A DNA stretch of 64,000 nt, from assembly GCA_030340625.1 (NCBI GenBank), contig JAOPHQ010000584.1, positions 62,001-126,000 of the forward strand. Direction: 5' to 3'. The stretch's first letter is position 1; every line of letters begins with the position of its first letter. Below the pieces are notes generated by a model. The model saw only the letters and a list, made by a program, of their open reading frames with translations, searched no databases and had not been told where the DNA came from. Below are positions 63,865 to 64,000 of the stretch, piece by piece. This DNA comes from Merluccius polli. Taxonomy: Eukaryota; Chordata; Actinopteri; Gadiformes; Merlucciidae. A program made the position numbers and the translations under genes.

Positions 63865-63870
<6 letters not shown>
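63158..63870. mobile_element. hAT-like non-autonomous element A2
   Basis: Same family and orientation as 3426-4146. It carries three, not two, copies of the 30-bp GTTGACTAGTGGATCAAC unit (63458-63547) and an extra CCACTATACGCGAA segment. Its right end abuts a (TA)n run, so its duplication cannot be read. Confidence 0.85.

Positions 63871-63941
<71 letters not shown>
63869..63941. repeat. (TA)n microsatellite
   Basis: About 36 TA units directly at the end of element A2. Confidence 0.95.
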
Positions 63942-63944
<3 letters not shown>

Positions 63945-64000
63945 AGATAGATCTAGAACATGTTTTGAAATAGCAATAAGAAATCGTGTCCCTCCTTATT

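Overview
The window is teleost fish nuclear DNA. The evidence is one large intron-rich vertebrate neuronal gene, fish-typical retroelements (Rex1-like and Rex3 LINEs, a sushi-type chromovirus), several hAT-like DNA transposons with 8-bp target-site duplications, and very dense microsatellites. I see no prokaryotic, CRISPR, rRNA or intact tRNA features.

The host gene is rimbp2 (RIMS-binding protein 2) on the + strand, from about 2,510 to the stop at 36,089, with a 3' UTR beyond. I could chain 19 exons with GT-AG introns and matching phases: 4,173 nt, 1,390 residues plus stop. Domain order is coiled coil, SH3-I, three FN3 domains, a greatly expanded Pro/His-rich linker, acidic/Arg-rich blocks, SH3-II, SH3-III and a Lys-rich C-terminus. 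The protein is a presynaptic active-zone scaffold linking RIM to voltage-gated calcium channels. The first visible exon may or may not hold the start codon; upstream exons could lie outside the window.

Introns hold a Rex1-like LINE fragment just upstream of exon 1, hAT elements (3.4 and 13.5 kb), a rearranged Ty3/gypsy fragment (9.8-12.0 kb), hairpin MITEs, a 2-kb foldback element (27.7-29.7 kb), minisatellites, and microsatellites that serve as polypyrimidine tracts of several exons.

From 36.1 to 64 kb I find no second recognisable host gene. This part is nested repeats. A hAT element (42.4-43.6 kb) sits at the edge of a 7.7-kb inverted-repeat element (43.6-51.4 kb), which holds a Rex3 fragment and a complete-length chromovirus (45,798-51,195, TSD AAACT). 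The chromovirus keeps three readable control features: a putative self-priming site complementary to its own predicted RNA 5' end, a GGGAAAC -1 frameshift heptamer at the gag-pro junction in the correct frame, and a C-terminal chromodomain. Its coding frames carry three disabling indels. Further on are more hAT elements, a perfect 73-bp inverted repeat, tandem duplications, a pair of duplicated exon-like blocks near 61.5 kb and an LTR-like block near 62.5 kb.
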